This document shows, piece by piece, positions 44,333-54,876 of a stretch of 64,000 bases of DNA (position 1 is the first letter of the stretch; each line of letters begins with the position of its first letter). This DNA comes from Erigeron canadensis (Eukaryota; Streptophyta; Magnoliopsida; Asterales; Asteraceae), in the NCBI RefSeq assembly GCF_010389155.1, contig NC_057767.1, positions 2,649,765 through 2,713,764 on the forward strand, read 5' to 3'. A model generated the notes under the pieces. It ran no database searches, was not told where the DNA came from, and saw only the letters and a program-made list of their open reading frames with translations. The translations under genes and the position numbers were made by a program.

Positions 44333-45005
44333 GGGGTGGGTTGTTATTTATAGTACAAGCATTTAAAAAAGTACAAAAAGGACATGTCTAAGTTAACTTA
44401 CACATGTTTGTTCCTTCCATCTCCGACCACCACCACCACCACCATGATCATCTCGAACCACCACCATGATTCTCCGGCGACGGCGACCATCTCCGGCGAG
44501 ACTTACACATGTGTAACTACAACTTACACATGTGTAAGTTAACTTTCCAGCGAAAATCAGGTTCGTTTTCGGGTGGATACGGTACAGGCCAGAGGCCTTC
44601 ATCCGTTCTAAGCTGACCGTCAAGGGACGCATATGGGAATCGTATGGATTTGATGAGCGGCGATCCAAGAGATGGTGATGGTTTGCTACGGTACGGGCGA
44701 ATCCCTTGATGCCGACGCCGGCGCCGTGGTTGGGGTGGTCGAAGATGATGGTGGCCGGTGGTGGTTGTCTCGCGAAGGAAAAACCTAGAAATTTTAGACC
44801 CTAAAATGCTAAAAAAAAGTTGTACTTACACATGTGTAACTCTCGCCGGAGATGGCCGCCGTCGCCGGAGGATCATGGTGGTGGTCGGAGATGATCATGA
44901 TGATGGTGGTGGTGGTCAGAGACGGAAGGAAGAAGGAAGAAAAATGAAGACATACATTGTACTTTTTGTATTTTTTTAAACCCTTATACTAAAAAAAACT
45001 TTCAT
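44333..45005. mobile_element. TA-flanked inverted-repeat element family IV
   Basis: Arms near 44400-44540 and 44810-44950 are inverted copies containing CTTACACATGTGTAA, GGCGACGGCGACCATCTCCG-type and CCACCACCACC stretches. The palindrome TTACACATGTGTAA recurs within both arms. The outer ends have GTACAAAAAGGAC / TTGTACTTTTTGTA, and (TA)n lies on both sides. The two frames of 91 and 73 residues here are the inverted arms read on opposite strands, not proteins. Confidence 0.7.
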
Positions 45006-45610
45006 ATATATATATGTCAGCCGGTGCCAGGCGTACAAAGCGTATGGAACGTAGTTGAGGGAGATATTTTATCATAACTTATGATTTGTATAGATATATC
45101 GGGTTGATGGCAAAAAAGAATATGTCAATTAACCGAGAGAGAGATTATATTTCAATGTTTAGAAACTAAAATCATAGATAAATTTCTTTAGAAAATAAAT
45201 AATTTATAACAGTCATGGATAGATCTAGAGAATTAAGTAAGGAGGAAAAAAAAAAAACTTTTTACGAGTACTTATTTTGCAAAAACGATCAATGTTGTTT
45301 TCATTTTAAACAATGGCTAAAGCTATTTATATATAGTAGTTCAAGTTATCGCTAACTCGTCGCCAATTTAATTTTACATATTAAATAAATTACTAGTTAT
45401 GCCATAACTAATGATAACAAACTTTATAGCAAATTCTCACTTAAACTTGATAGTACTGGTCTACACCACATCAGAAAAATCATGGCAGTCGATTTTTAAC
45501 TAATAATCTTACACAACACTCCCAACCTATCAATAATATCAACCACACTAGTTTCGGACACATAATTTGTATATATGTATAGGGATAAATATCTTGGAAT
45601 GTAACAAACT
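45006..45610. other. Spacer without recognised gene
   Basis: AT-rich. No exon-like frame or element end recognised. Confidence 0.4.
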
Positions 45611-45868
45611 TTGGAAGAATGTTTATAGTAGGAAATAAATAAAGTTTTGTGTATTGTATATAAACAACTTTAAAAAATATTTATTGTATGTAAAAAAACA
45701 TACGTGTCAACCATATAGAGATGTCACTTGTCTGATTTTAATTGGTTGAATACATTTTCTTACATACAATAAACATTATTTTCGAGTTGTTTACATACAA
45801 TACACACAACTTTAGTTATTTCCTACTATAGACATTCGTTCAAAGTTTGTTACATTACAAAAATACTT
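45611..45868. mobile_element. MITE family V with ~70-bp inverted ends
   Basis: Left GTAACAAACTTTGG...TATAGTAGGAAAT...GTGTATTGTAT pairs with right ATACAATACACACAACTTTA...TCAAAGTTTGTTAC. A close relative occupies 51480-51735, just after the heat-shock gene. Confidence 0.8.
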
Positions 45869-47184
45869 ATCTCATATGTATATACACACACATTAGACTA
45901 AAAATATACAATAAAAAGAAACACAAACGAGTGAACGACTAGTTTACTAACTCGTTTCCACAACCATGAACAAAATACCTCTACTCCACCATGGATTGAC
46001 TACAAGTTGTCAAGTTCTAAATGGTATGGTGTCATGATCAACTAGTGAAGTCCAAAACTTGGGCCAGAAATACCAACCATTATGAATTGTCTTGGTCCAC
46101 ATAATAGTTCATAAATTGTAAGCCCAAGAAGATCACTTCCAATGTAATCTCTTGAATTTAGATTACCTCTAAATCTCTAATGAGATATCACACAGAGAGA
46201 AACTATCCTACATTCTTCAAGTCAATGGCATTGACCCACAGGATGATGTTTTCGGTTTTGATAAGAAAACAAAGGTTGATATCCAAGAGTATCGAATTCT
46301 TTACTGTATATGTCATATGTGTATGTCTAAAAACAATATATTGAGTTAATCTTGAATGATAAGATTCAGTTGGATCAGTTCAATTCGTGTATGTTACATG
46401 GCTTTTTTCGGGTTCTCTTGTTTTGTTTTCGGTCTAAATTAATGATAGTAATAGTACGTATTTTTGTTGTTTATCCTAAAGATGTGTTGGGTGTTAGAAA
46501 AATGAATGTCAAGGTAAGTGTCAATGAGGCTTTCTTGAACTTACATTACAAAGCTTATACATGAAATAACGGTACAGATCTAAAACAGAAGAAAGAAACA
46601 ATCTAACAATAAATTTAAAACAGGATTCGGTAAACTTTTATTGACACGTGAAGTTATATTTAAGTGAAACGGCTACCTTATGTTTGAAAAATTCTATCTA
46701 CCAATACACGAAAAATTCTATCTACCAATACACTAAAACAAAATTGTACGTTCTTTAATCGACACATGTCATATTATCTAAGCGACATGTGTCCCTTTTA
46801 ATTTATATCCTAATCCTACTTTGTTTCTTTCTTATCTATTCTTACTTAGTTACTTTCAATATATATATATATATATATATATATTTATTAAAACTTTGTT
46901 AGTTATTTAAATTGTTAACTTCTTAATTAGTTCGTACAAACTAAAACGAGTTCCAATGTCCATATTATATTCGGAAGTTTTCTTTGAATGTTTGTCAAGT
47001 TTAGTGACTATTTTAATATAAAATTCAATTAATCATTAATTTAATATCATTAACTTATATTTAAATTATAAAATTTTAGAGTTAAAAATATGAGACTTGA
47101 ATTATCATTAAATTTTTAACATAGCTAATGTGATATATAATTGTTATATATTATGATATTAGATAAATTGTAGTTATAACATTA
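45869..47184. other. Spacer with minor tandem repeat
   Basis: A 24-bp unit beginning GAAAAATTCTATCTACC is tandemly duplicated at about 46686-46733. At 46040-46560 there is unique-looking sequence with a 70-residue frame that I cannot support. A (TA)n tract lies at 46858-46883. Confidence 0.4.
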
Positions 47185-47518
47185 CTTTTTTTTTTGAAAG
47201 GTGAATTTCGCTTTGGAACTTCGTGTCGCGATTCGACAACCGGAGGTCTAACATATGTTGTTTTAACCGGGTCCGCGTTAGAGAGCTCTCTCGAAGTAGA
47301 AATGCCTATTTTAAATATCCGATGGGGGAAAACCCCCTACTAATCCGCCCGAAGGCACGACGATCAATAGGGGTAAACCTTGCCTCCTCAGACTTGAAAC
47401 TGGGTATACCCAAACCAAGCCTTCATAAAAAGACTTCCTATTTACTTCCCAAGTCTTGAACCCAAGACCTCCTGCTTGTAAGGCAGGTGTTCAACCACTT
47501 AAGCTAACTAGGAAGTAC
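47185..47518 (-). mobile_element. tRNA-Val-like SINE with perfect 13-bp TSD
   Basis: On the minus strand it begins ACTTCCTAGTTAGCTTAAG. The A-box-like part, a CCTGC/GCAGG anticodon stem around CTTACAA (anticodon TAC) and the B box GGGTTCAAGAC follow. The tail is poly(A), seen as T10 at about 47187 on the plus strand. Flanks AGTTATAACATTA (47172-47184 and 47519-47531) are identical. A 78-residue frame inside is a by-product. Confidence 0.9.
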
Positions 47519-47874
47519 AGTTATAACATTATTTAGTCAACATATACGATATAATAGTGTTCAACATAACAAAAAGTTAAACACGTTCATTGTGTTGTAT
47601 ATTTAAAAATATAAATTTTATTTAGGTGCCTACATAATATGCGGGTTAATTAGCTACTCGTAGTATATAAGGTATATAGTTGCATATACTTACCAAATAT
47701 TTAGAGGATAAACTTTCAATATCTAAGGTATAGTTTTTTAAAACTTGTAAGTGCAACCTTAAGCATTTGACATTCTTTTAAAAGTTAATATTCAAAGAAG
47801 TTATACGACAGTTTCTAATTAATAGAACAATAGTCGGTTACGATTATTTGTGTATTTATCTATATTTATCTACC

Positions 47875-48035
47875 ACTTCCCAATAGATCAAGCCGAGGTA
47901 GTAGACCAAATCGTCTATCAACGTCCTCCACTTACTCTACTAGGTTGGCGAAAGCCTTGTTACGAACTATTGACCGAAGAGCCTTACTACCAGAGCTAGC
48001 GGAAGAGCTCAGCTCCTACTAGAAGCTGATAAACT
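47875..48035. other. Sharply bounded GC-richer insert, possible organelle DNA
   Basis: This 160-bp block (with CAAGCCGAGGTAGTAGACC and CTAGCGGAAGAGCTCAGCTC) is markedly richer in G/C than both flanks and has no repeat relatives in the window. The wording recalls plant mitochondrial intergenic DNA. That is an impression only. Confidence 0.3.
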
Positions 48036-48552
48036 AAAACAGGATTGTAGCCCTTATTTAATGACACATGGTACTGTCTTACAGCGACAAGTGTCCTTTT
48101 GATCAAATAAATTAAATTATAAATTAAAAAATTAGGCTGACGTTTAAGTCTTCGACAATAATAATAAGACTATGTTTCCTTATTATCTAATTATATGTTT
48201 CTTTATTACGAGTAAAAAATTTGAAGTACGTGTACAAATTAATCATATCACATCGATTATATTTGTTTCTTTGCTTATTATTATAAACCTTTTTGTAGGT
48301 TTACTTTTAGAAAACCAATAGTTTTTTTCGTTTTCTCTTCATATTGGCATGCTAATCGAAGACTAATGCAACTTTTACCAACCATGTGAGTCTTTTCGTA
48401 AGGTAGACAATGATTATCAGTTAACCAAGTGTTTCTTTATTAATACTTTATTTATTTGTTCCAATGTTTATGGTGTGATTTTCTTTTCTTCAATCCATTT
48501 GTTATCTATTTTTTCTCTCTCTTGGTTATGAAAATTGTACATATATATATAT

Positions 48553-48750
48553 ATGGGGAAAGATTAGGTAAAGCATGCAGTACCTATCTTAGGTAAAATA
48601 GGGGGTGATTATGTAAAATTCAGGGGGAGTTTATGTAAAATTCAGGGGGGGGGGGTTATATATGTTTATTAAATTCAAAGGTTTAATATGTAACTTTTTT
48701 TAATGTGGCAGTACCTAAGCTTAGGTAAAGTCTGCAGTACGGATCATTTT

Positions 48751-48755
<5 letters not shown>
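48553..48755 (+). mobile_element. TA-targeting MITE family II, full copy
   Basis: Ends GGGGAAAGATTAGGTAAAGC and AGTACGGATCATTTTCCC are inverted, with internal AGTACCTATCTTAGGTAAA and AGTACCTAAGCTTAGGTAAA. Flanked on both sides by (TA)n. Inverted relative at 1714-1886. Confidence 0.75.
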
Positions 48756-48789
<34 letters not shown>

Positions 48790-49659
48790 CATATCTTTCA
48801 TTAATTAGTTTACACTTTACAGTTTGTTTATAACTTAATGCGGTTTTCTTTGCCTCATATCAAGATTGTAGTTGTTTTACGGTATTGTAGTTGTTTTTCG
48901 GTATTGTATGTGAATCATTTATAACATATACATAGTCAATTCGTACATCGTACATGTATTAAGACTAGTACTATAACTAAAAAAAAGGTTGGGGTACACT
49001 TGTCACTCCTTAAAGCCCTTTTAACTCTCTTTAAATTACTCTTGAGCTCTCTTTTTCTATTCTATATTTTTTTATTTGCTTATTAAATAAATAGTTATAT
49101 TTAAAACTTTATAATAAATCAAGGTTAGTAATTTTGTCAACTAAAAAAAAAACATACGATTTTTTTTATATCACTTTAACTTTATTTTTGGTGTTTGATT
49201 CGTGTTTGCTTTTTTATTTTATATTAAACTATTATGTCATTGTTATTTTTCATCTCTTTTAATTTAGTTGTTGTTAAATATTGTTTGATTATGGCTTATT
49301 TTTCTATTATAAAGAGTTTATTTTTTTAATTTGTTTTGTTCAGGTTTTGTTATTTATTATTTTATTTTTTACTTTTATATATATATTTGAGGGTAACGAA
49401 ATATATACAAAGCAAATGTTATACAAGTTGTCACAAAAGTTAAACATAACAAAACTTACAAAGTACTCGTAATTATTCTAGCTTGATAAATTCTAACAGT
49501 CAGCATGTACATCGAATATGACACTTTATTATTATTATTATTATTATATTATTGTATAATATAATATATCTAGAAAACGCGAGCGACAACTAACTTCGGA
49601 TACAAGAAGTGTGTAGAGTTCTCGTGCATTATTCCTTTGATAGTAAAGCAAGCAAACAT
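48756..49659. other. AT-rich spacer before the heat-shock gene
   Basis: (TA)n at 48756-48786 and (TTA)n near 49528-49548. A 63-residue hydrophobic frame at 49281 is AT-driven and not supported. Confidence 0.45.
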
Positions 49660-49680
49660 GAAACTTCTCATAACTTCTTC
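49660..49680 (+). promoter_or_regulatory. Heat-shock-element-like motif
   Basis: TGAAACTTCTCATAACTTC contains GAA-nn-TTC followed by another TTC, a partial heat-shock element, about 150 bp before the ATG of the HSP20 gene. It is consistent with HSF control but is not the full three-module consensus. Confidence 0.45.
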
Positions 49681-49814
49681 GATCAATAGTAGTAACCTTT
49701 TCTCACTTTTATTAGTTACTTGTATATTATCACAAAAACTTGTTCTAGCTACATATATACATATATAGTGAATATATATCATAATTAAGCATATATTGCT
49801 AATATCAAACAAAA

Positions 49815-51090
49815 ATGACCATGTCACGTTTGATCCTCAAAAAACTCACTCAAACTCATATGATGTCACCTCTTCCATGCTCTTCTCAGCTCATTTACCG
49901 TTTCTCCTCGGCCACCGATCACCATGAAAAGCCAGACACAAAAGAGGTTACGATTTCTGATTCGTTAAAGAAGTCCGAACTCTCTTCTCCAAGAAAGCGA
50001 AATCGGAATAGATCACTTTGGTGGAAAAACAACTATGAAAATTTCCCATTTCATCCTCTATCAGGTAGTAAATTTCACTCTTATTACATACAAAAATACT
50101 TGTCTTATAGTGCACACGAAAGGAGTTATTAGAAGCAAAGAACGTCTGAATCGAAACTAACTTCAATAAAAAAAAAAAAAAAGATATTTATGTTATTGGC
50201 CCGATTGTTTAAACCTCTACTTATTAACTATGGCTATATATAGACAAAATTTGTAAAACAGTAGCCTAAAGATTAAAATTGCAAAATAAACAACTAAAAA
50301 AAATTAAAACAACAGCCTAAAACTGCACATATTTGGATAACCAAAAAAAAAAAAAAAAATGTAATTAGCTAAAAGCAATAGCTAAAGAGAGAAAAAAAAA
50401 ATAGTAGCATTAAAAACAAAAGTATAGAAAAAAGTAAGTGGGATGTGAGTGCTGGGTTAATCTACATAGGGGTGAAATGGGTTGGGCTGGGTTTAGTTTA
50501 AATATTATATAGAAAAAAAAGTTTTGGATCATATGTGTTCTGCGGTCCCTCTTTTGTGGGCTGATAGTATCTGTTAGGAATTAATGTAAATTGACACCCT
50601 TAATTAAAAAAAGAAAAAAAAGAAATATGCTACATTATTTTTTATGTTTAAACAATTATATTAATACAAAGAGGAATGTTTCTTGAGACTAGGAATTGGG
50701 AATGCGGTCGTGGAAGCGGCGGCAAACATGAATAGACTAGTCGAAAAACTATCTCCAACTCATTTGATACGAAAATTCAAAGAGAAAGACGAAATGTATA
50801 GCATAAAGTATCAAATGCCAGGGTTGACAAAAGATGATGTAAAAATTACGGTTGAAGATGGCGTATTATGCATTAGAGGACAACATCGTGAAGAGGAAGA
50901 AGGAAAAGGTTCAGACGACGATGAGTTTTGGTCCGTGGCGAGCTATGGCTACTACAACACTAGTTTGATGCTACCGGAAGATGCGAAAGTGGAGGATATC
51001 AAGGCCGAGATGAAAGATGGAATGTTGCATGTTGTGATACCGAAAGATAAGACCAAGAAGAAGCATATCAAGGAGGTTCATGTTGACTAG
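49815..51090 (+). CDS. Small heat-shock protein (HSP20), organellar, HSP26.5-like
   Basis: An ATP-independent chaperone that holds unfolding proteins. Exons 49815-50064 and 50672-51090 (607-bp intron) give 222 residues. The start MTMSRLILKKLTQ, followed by a Ser/Arg-rich, acid-poor stretch with RFSS near residue 30, is a typical mitochondrial presequence. The alpha-crystallin domain runs from about EKDEMYSIKYQMPGL to MLHVVIP, with DGVLCIRG and GYYNTSLMLPEDAKVEDIKA strands. A highly acidic EEEEGKGSDDDE loop sits in the middle, as in Arabidopsis HSP26.5. The end, KEVHVD, has a V-x-V tail. The acceptor at 50671 is the only nearby AG keeping the frame. Confidence 0.85.
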
Positions 51091-51479
51091 CTAGCTAATA
51101 TCTTAATTAGATTATACGTTGATATGATGTTGAGTGTTATTATAATGAAGGGATCGGTATGTTGTCCAAAGTAAGTATCAAATAAAGGATTTATTTCGAA
51201 GTGGCATTATGACTATTTTGTTATTGATAGTTTCATCTAGGAAGGTGATATATATTTTTACCAAAATTTTCATTAGTGTACTATATACTATACAAGTCAA
51301 TTTTCATAGTTTCGATGATGATATATATATTAAAATAAGTGGTAGATATACCACTTCTTTTTCATTAATTAATTTGCGAATACTATACATTTAATCTAAA
51401 TATTTATAATTAAACATCTTTATTTCTATATTTACGAAATGTGAAATGTAACTCTCATATTTTAATAGTTTTCTGGATT
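51091..51479. other. 3' flank of heat-shock gene
   Basis: AT-rich. Probably the 3' UTR for the first ~100 bp, with AATAAAGG at about 51181. No other gene. Confidence 0.45.
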
Positions 51480-51735
51480 GTAACTATTTTTGACCGAATG
51501 TATATAGTAGGAAAAAATTAAAGTTGTGTGTATTATATGTAAGCAACTCAAAAAAATGTTTATTGTATGTAAGAAAACATACGTAACAACCATATACAGG
51601 TGTCACTTATCAGATTTTAATTGGTTGAAACGAAATTTTTACATACAATAAATATTATTTCGAGTTGTTTACATACAATACACACAACTTTAGTTATTTC
51701 CTACTATAGACATTCATTCAAAGTTTCTTATAATT
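51480..51735. mobile_element. MITE family V, second copy
   Basis: Same plan as 45611-45868: TATAGTAGGAAAAAATTAAA, TTTATTGTATGTAAGAAAAC, TTTTAATTGGTTGAA and ATACACACAACTTTAG in the same order. The outer ends have drifted more. Confidence 0.75.
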
Positions 51736-52895
51736 CAGGAAACTAATCCCGGCCCATATATACTAGTCAAAGAATATGTCAATATTTTTCTTAACAGTAA
51801 CTTTGGCTTCAACGTCACATAATTTTGTATTTACTCGATCGATTCTAATAACTATTGAGCCGTTTTGAGAAAATTCAATTTTCTATCCATTGGAATATTT
51901 TGCTCACCTTAATTTGAACTTAAAAAATGTTTCTAAGTTCCTCCAAGTATTAATCCATGTTGGGGTTAGGTGTCATTTGAAGTAGCAAATTAACTTCGTT
52001 AGTTCGTTATATATAATATAGAAAGAGATAAAGTTTGTTACTCCGTACATCGATTAACATTTTATTTGAACTTGGAGAGGGATCATATCGATATCTATAA
52101 TCTATATCTATAGTTTATAGTTAATTATAAAGTATGTTGGCAGTTCAATTTTTAGATTGTGTTAAAAATTTTGATTTTGAATATTTTATAGAATTCTACA
52201 CTACTTTTTTTTTTATATCAAATACTTACACTATTCGATGTTTATTATCTCCACTACCATTACACCCTGAATGTCGATCACAAATACCCTTCTAGCATTT
52301 TTTAAAGCATTTATTCCTCCGTCATCTTTTTAACTTGAACAATTGATGTTAACTAAAAGATTTTGGATGTTTTTCTTAATCATTTATACAACGGGAGAAA
52401 CGAATATGTACTAATTTTTAATACATAAAAAAATGGAGGTTCAATAATTTATTTAAAATATTAAAATATGAGATTTTTTAACTCAAATTAGGTATGTAAC
52501 AACTTCATATATGAAATGTTAAAAGAAATGGAAAGTGTCATATAAATAATTTTATATAAGAAATGTAAAAAAAATAAAATGTAAAACGCACCAAAATTAT
52601 AATATAATATTATATATGAAATGTAAAAAGAAATGGAAAGTATCATATAAATAATTTTAGAAAATAAGTATAAGAACTTTACGAGCTAACCCCCTGTTAG
52701 AAAAAAGGACCTGATTTGCAGCATTTTTTGTAACTTTCATTAAACATCATAATAGAACTTAACAATCGTGAACTGATGGGGACCATTATTGTAAAAGATT
52801 TAACGACAGGGGCTAATATTGCAGAAAAAGAGGGCTACAAGGAAACCAAGTAACGTTTAACTACGTACAACTTAGCTTTTACAAGTTATATATTA
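51736..52895. other. Spacer without recognised gene
   Basis: At 52430-52510 there is a faint family I MITE remnant (ATGGAGGTTCAATAATTTAT, AATTAGGTATGTAACAAC). A ~60-bp segment with AAATGTAAAAAGAAATGGAA is repeated near 52515 and 52620. Confidence 0.4.
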
Positions 52896-53082
52896 TATGG
52901 GAAATGATTAATCCTCCTAAGCAAATAGCCTAATAAATCTCTTAACTAAGAGATGATGACATGTGGAAAAATCAGGGGACAAGATTAGGAAAGAGAATTA
53001 GTGGATACCACATGTTACCTTCTTAATAATTTAAGAGAATTATTAGGCTATTTAGTTAGAAAGATTTATTATTTTCCATATA
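52896..53082. mobile_element. MITE with ~45-bp inverted ends
   Basis: Left TATGGGAAATGATTAATCCT and AAATAGCCTAATAAATCTC pair with right GAGAATTATTAGGCTATTT and ATTATTTTCCATA. The interior has no coding content. Confidence 0.75.
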
Positions 53083-53334
53083 GATTATATTGACCCGCTC
53101 ATGTTGGCTTTCATATAGGTCAATTAATTTTATAAGAGATTATAGATATACAATCATAAATTTAAAAAAATAAAAAATTCTTAGATCAGTTTTCCATTCG
53201 GTTTTTAATATTTATTGCTAAGTAATCACAATTACATTTTGAGTTTACAATCAATGTTACACCTCGATCTTAGCCACCTTCACCTACGTCTCTCATGGAT
53301 TCTATACATACTGACCTTATCAACATAATCTATA

Positions 53335-53732
53335 TCTATAATCTCTTGTAAAATGAATTATAAAATGAATTGACGTCTTATTTTAAAAAATTTAAATTTT
53401 TTTTTAATATTCCAAAATTTTCCTTAAACAACCGTAACAAATTTATTTAAAATCTTTTATAAAACAAATTGACCTCCTATTATAAGAAATTTAGCATTTT
53501 TTTAATATCCTCAAATTACCCTTAAGTAACTCTAACAAATTTATTTAAAATAATTAATTTTTGCACCTTATTATCTTTTGCATTTAATCCTCGACTTATA
53601 CTTAGAATGATAACCACAGTTAGATGTCTCATCGTCACATCTTATTAAAGTAACTTAAACGGCTTTTATTACCATTACGACATCTCACACGTTATAAACT
53701 GTTAACGCTGCAACGCGCGAGCACCCTTCTAA
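53335..53732 (+). mobile_element. Mini-Helitron, plus strand
   Basis: Starts TCTATAATCTCTTGTAAAAT after A and ends AACGCGCGAGCACCCTTCTAA followed by T. The 5' end matches the mini-Helitron in PLD copy 1 intron 1 (9852), and a lone minus-strand 5' end of the same type is at 53146. The 3' hairpin is weak, so confidence is moderate. Confidence 0.6.
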
Positions 53733-53839
53733 TATATTACAAAGCAAATCTCATTTTGAGTTTTAACATTAATTTCTAAATTTTAACATTTAATTTTAAG
53801 TTTCAACAATTTAACCAAACCACATTACATCAATAACTT

Positions 53840-53994
53840 GTACTACTTGTCACCGTCACCGCCGCCGCTGCGCGCCGTCACCGCCGCCACCATGATTATA
53901 TCTCCGCCACCGCCAACATCACCGCCGCCACCACAACCCGTCACCATCACCACTACCGTTATCACACCGCCATATTGTATGGGCATAACTCTAA
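53840..53994. repeat. CCACCGCC-rich Helitron-end-like segment
   Basis: After CATTACATCAATAACTTG comes a long CACCGCC-rich run, ending GGGCATAACTCTAA with T next. The same layout occurs at 16.1, 41.3 and 42.9 kb. The 63-residue proline-rich frame here is a product of the repeat and not a gene. Confidence 0.5.
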
Positions 53995-54030
53995 TCTATT
54001 ATAAGGTATTTTGGATCATTTTTCATTAGG

Positions 54031-54172
54031 AAGTGATGTATCTACAACAATTTTTAGCCATTTACAACAATGCGTGCTTTATACAGTTGTACACTGTATA
54101 GTATAACATGTACATTTATTGTGAATAGCAAAAAACAGTTGTAGATATATCCCTCCCTTTTTCATTGGTACT
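54031..54172. mobile_element. Short MITE related to 33624-33757
   Basis: Left GAAGTGATGTATCTACAACA pairs with right AGTTGTAGATATATCCCTCC. The centre ACAGTTGTACACTGTATAG resembles the centre of the 33.6-kb element. Confidence 0.65.
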
Positions 54173-54876
54173 TAATTTGACGCTGATCAAGTGCGACTCT
54201 CGAGTACGTACATCAAGATAGTGACGTTTTCACTTCAACAATTCTTGACTAACTTCAACGGAAGATCCTTTCAAAAAAAAGATTTTTCCTTTGAAAAAAA
54301 CTTCAACGGAATATGCTTTGAATTCTTTGCGAAATATGATTTATTCCAAAATAGCTCAACATTTATTGTGATATGATGACATAAATCACCAAAAAGCTTT
54401 AATGGTACAAACCACAAAAAAATGGCACCAACGTTAGTAGAGCCATGTTAATTATAAATCAGACCGGCCAAAAGGTAGTTCTAGCCTCTAATGTAACGTG
54501 TGTATCTTAATACTCAAATTGGAATTTTTCTTTTTTATTACTAATAATAATATATCGATCCTATCTTTAGACATATTTAAATGTCGACCGATCAAGCTTT
54601 TCCAGTGTTGTCGGTACCTTTCCAAGCATATATTTTTTTAAAGTGTGTATAAATTGATAAATTTATTTGTAGTCTTCAAAAGTATGTATGAAAATATGTG
54701 AATAAATTGAAATTTTTTTATGTAGGGTAGTTAGTTAACAGTTTATTTGAACAAGCTTACGTACTTGTTGAATGCTTTCATTATTTATAAACACGTAATA
54801 TTTTCATCTCTCTATATATATATCCCTACAACTCTTACAATTCCAAAACACATAACAATTTTGTAACCATCCAAAA
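54173..54876. other. Spacer and promoter of desaturase 2
   Basis: No gene. A TATA-like CTCTATATATATATCC lies about 55-65 bp before the ATG at 54877. AAAAAAGATTTTTCCTTTGA and similar words near 54270-54310 are simple duplications. Confidence 0.4.

Noticed and set aside
44393..44979. Two ORFs on opposite strands with similar protein wording
   Set aside because: They are the two arms of one inverted-repeat element read on opposite strands.
46040..46560. Possible retrotransposon LTR or small gene
   Set aside because: Some leader-like wording, but no paired LTR, primer site or conserved protein.
47223..47459. 78-residue ORF
   Set aside because: Lies wholly inside the minus-strand SINE; it is a by-product.
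53838..54029. Proline-rich 63-residue ORF
   Set aside because: Produced by the CCACCGCC-rich transposon-end segment; the same segment elsewhere does not keep the frame.
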